Part shown: piece after piece, positions 12,171-13,737 of the stretch
How the letters are laid out: every line of letters starts with the position of its first letter
How positions within the stretch are numbered: position 1 is the stretch's first letter
Source: Acidaminococcaceae bacterium
GTDB lineage: Bacteria; Bacillota; Negativicutes; Acidaminococcales; Acidaminococcaceae
Assembly (NCBI GenBank): GCA_017443165.1
Contig: JAFSOW010000091.1
Coordinates: forward strand, 1-13,737
DNA length: 13,737 bases
Direction: 5' to 3'
Program-made: the position numbers and the translations under genes
The notes under the pieces: generated by a model
Database searches by the model: none
Told to the model about the DNA's origin: nothing
Seen by the model: the letters and a program-made list of their open reading frames with translations, nothing else

Positions 12171-12971
12171 ATGTTAGGTGCAATTATCGGTGATATGTCC
12201 GGCTCCCGGTTTGAGTGGGACAATATAAAAACTAAAAATTTCGAACTGCTCAACGAAGAATGTTTCCCGACAGACGACAGCATCATGACGCTGGCAATTG
12301 CCAAAACGATCCTTGAATGCAACGGGGATTATGCAGCGATAGAAGAAAAAGTCATAGGGAATATGCAAATGTTAGGGCGCAGCTATCCTGATGCAGGATA
12401 TGGGGCAAAATTTTACGACTGGCTTTTTGAAGAAAATCCGAAACCTTACCGCAGCTTCGGCAACGGCGCGGCCATGCGGGTAAGCCCCTGCGGTTTTGCG
12501 GCCGGAACGATGGAAGAGGCCATCGCTTTAGCAAAGGCGGTCACCAAAGTCACCCACAACCACCGTGAAGGAATGAAAGCGGCCGAGGCGGTGACGGTGG
12601 CGATCTTTATGGCGAGAAGCGGCAAAAAACTGGCCGAAATCAGGGAACATATCGAAAAAACCTACTATAAGATAGATTTTACTTTGGACCAGATCCGCCC
12701 GACCTATACGTTTGACGTAACCTGTCAGGGAAGCGTTCCCCAGGCCTTCGAAGCCTTTTTCGAATCCACCGGTTTTGAAGATGCCATCCGCAACGCCGTT
12801 TCCATCGGCGGGGACAGCGATACCATTGCGGCCATTACGGGCAGCATGGCCGAAGCGTATTACGGCATACCGTCCGGAATCCGGGAACGGGCGCTGGCGT
12901 TTTTGGACGACAACCTTCTCATAATTGCGGAAAAATTTGAAAAGAGATTCGGGCAGAAAACAGAGATTTAA
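12171..12971 (+). CDS. ADP-ribosylglycohydrolase (ARH/DraG family)
   Basis: This is a 266-residue cytoplasmic enzyme of the family that removes ADP-ribose from modified proteins or nucleic acids, or cleaves related ADP-ribose linkages, using Mg2+ or Mn2+. Signature elements are present in order: 'GAIIGDMSGSRFE' (3-15), metal-binding TDDS (34-37), 'GNGAAMRVSP' (97-106), THNH (128-131) and 'IGGDSDTIAAITGSMAEAYYGIP' (212-234) with D215, D217 and T218. The usual TDDT is TDDS here, a conservative change. Length is normal and it looks intact. The ATG at 12171 has AAGGAGG eight bases upstream, behind the copy-3 palindrome promoter. The substrate is not predictable from sequence. The family and fold are confident; its link to the rest of the cluster is inferred from the shared promoter. 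Confidence 0.93.
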   Translation: MLGAIIGDMSGSRFEWDNIKTKNFELLNEECFPTDDSIMTLAIAKTILECNGDYAAIEEKVIGNMQMLGRSYPDAGYGAKFYDWLFEENPKPYRSFGNGAAMRVSPCGFAAGTMEEAIALAKAVTKVTHNHREGMKAAEAVTVAIFMARSGKKLAEIREHIEKTYYKIDFTLDQIRPTYTFDVTCQGSVPQAFEAFFESTGFEDAIRNAVSIGGDSDTIAAITGSMAEAYYGIPSGIRERALAFLDDNLLIIAEKFEKRFGQKTEI

Positions 12972-13050
12972 TTTGAGACATAATCAATAATCAGAAAATG
13001 AAAAACCCTCTTTTGAAATTTTGAAATAATCCTTTCAGCGGAGGAATACA

Positions 13051-13737
13051 ATGTCAGCGTTAAAGAAAAAAGATTTGTTTGTCAAGGAACTGAAGATAAA
13101 CTGGGACGCCATTGCGCCCGGCAGTTATCTGCGAAGCATTAAAACCATTGCCGGCATAGATCGCCTGGCGTTTCATTCCCCTATCACGTTCTTCGTGGGG
13201 GAAAACGGCACTGGCAAGTCTACATTATTGGAAGCGATGGCAGTGGCGTACGGGTTCAACCCGGAGGGGGGGACTGTCAATTACAGCTTTTCTACCTACG
13301 ATTCCCACAGCGAGTTGTGGGATGCGGTCACCCTGTCCAAAAGTTTTAAGAAAGTACACTGCGGTTACTTCCTCCGGGCGGAGAGTTTTTATAATGTGGC
13401 CACAAAAGAAGACGAGTACGGAAAAATGCCGGGCGGTGTTCCCTTAAACCTGCATAAAAAATCCCACGGTGAAAGTTTTCTTACCATAATAAACGAATAT
13501 TTTAAAGCGGACGGCCTCTTCTTTCTCGATGAACCGGAAGCGGCCCTGTCGCCTCAGCGCCAGATGACCCTGCTCCTGAAAATCGCGGAAAGCGTCAGAG
13601 AAAATTCGCAGTTTTTTATCGTGACCCATTCGCCGGTATTGCTGACGCTGCCCGGGGCGGAAATTTTAAGCTTTGACAACGGACGCCTGCACAAAATCGA
13701 ATATGAAGACACGGAAAGCTACCGCATATCGGAGATG
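13051..13737 (+). CDS. Predicted AAA/ABC-type ATPase (3' end cut by window)
   Basis: An open frame of 229 codons runs off the window end without a stop. It is a soluble P-loop ATPase of the small predicted-ATPase type (COG3910-like). Walker A is GENGTGKST (50-58). An ABC-type signature SHGES lies at 138-142, Walker B LFFLDEPEAALSP at 156-168, and a switch His in THSP at 192-195. The ATG at 13051 has GGAGG seven bases upstream. It starts 79 bases after the ADP-ribosylglycohydrolase stop, with no terminator visible between them, so co-transcription from the copy-3 promoter is likely. Known members are about 240-250 residues, so only the tail is probably missing. The role is unknown; there is no membrane partner in the window, which argues against a transporter. 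Confidence 0.88.
   Translation, partial: MSALKKKDLFVKELKINWDAIAPGSYLRSIKTIAGIDRLAFHSPITFFVGENGTGKSTLLEAMAVAYGFNPEGGTVNYSFSTYDSHSELWDAVTLSKSFKKVHCGYFLRAESFYNVATKEDEYGKMPGGVPLNLHKKSHGESFLTIINEYFKADGLFFLDEPEAALSPQRQMTLLLKIAESVRENSQFFIVTHSPVLLTLPGAEILSFDNGRLHKIEYEDTESYRISEM

Noticed and set aside
1..13737. CRISPR array, insertion sequence, integrase or tRNA attachment site
   Set aside because: No spaced direct repeats of CRISPR type, no transposase or integrase gene, and no tRNA was found; the only tandem repeats are the three 41-bp units near 10299-10419.

Overview
The window looks like a chromosomal segment of a low-to-mid GC anaerobic Bacillota, possibly a Negativicute. The pointers are strong AGGAGG-type ribosome binding sites, consensus sigma-A type promoters, a SAM-I-like leader, a ferredoxin-type gene and housekeeping alsT and kup genes. 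This assignment is an inference, because there is no rRNA or other marker gene here. Gene bodies are moderately GC-rich, while the regulatory gaps at about 4480-5080, 8160-8300 and 11760-12170 are very AT-rich.

Layout: positions 1-455 hold the 3' end of a gene with a C-type-lectin-like domain, followed by a shared terminator. An AGCS-family sodium:alanine/glycine symporter (alsT type, minus strand) and a Kup potassium transporter (plus strand) are divergently transcribed from a 389-base gap. From about 4570 the window becomes accessory. A promoter with an unusual palindrome leads into a roughly 450-base leader containing a SAM-I (S-box) riboswitch with a chained terminator/antiterminator. Next come a small HTH-like regulator (5088-5423), a second copy of the same promoter palindrome, a protein carrying a stand-alone RNA polymerase alpha-CTD-like domain (5556-6146) and a YfbK-like von Willebrand A protein (6241-8112). 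A perfect-consensus promoter (8259-8287) then drives a roughly 250-nt non-coding RNA. It has two tandem structured domains and an intrinsic terminator, and lies directly upstream of a DUF2828/TROVE-like vWA protein (8656-10146).

A two-gene minus-strand operon follows: a 2[4Fe-4S] ferredoxin-like protein and a Cys/His-rich protein I do not recognise. The last codons of the second gene are tandemly triplicated with a 41-bp period. On the plus strand, a third copy of the promoter palindrome precedes an ADP-ribosylglycohydrolase (12171-12971). A predicted AAA/ABC-type ATPase, cut by the window end, comes last.

The most interesting reading is that 4570-10146 and 12070-12971, perhaps to the end, form one co-regulated stress or RNA/ADP-ribose system. 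Three transcription units share a near-identical palindrome (TKGTCGC-N7-GCGACMA) centred at about -42 from the predicted start, with a fixed 17-18 base spacing to the -10 box. That is the geometry of a class II activator site. The units encode an HTH protein of a type I associate from memory with macro-domain (ADP-ribose) proteins, an alpha-CTD-like protein, a vWA protein and an ADP-ribosylglycohydrolase. Between them lies a Ro60-like protein with a Y-RNA-like neighbour. The functional linkage is inference; the motif copies, RNA pairings and protein motifs are visible in the sequence.
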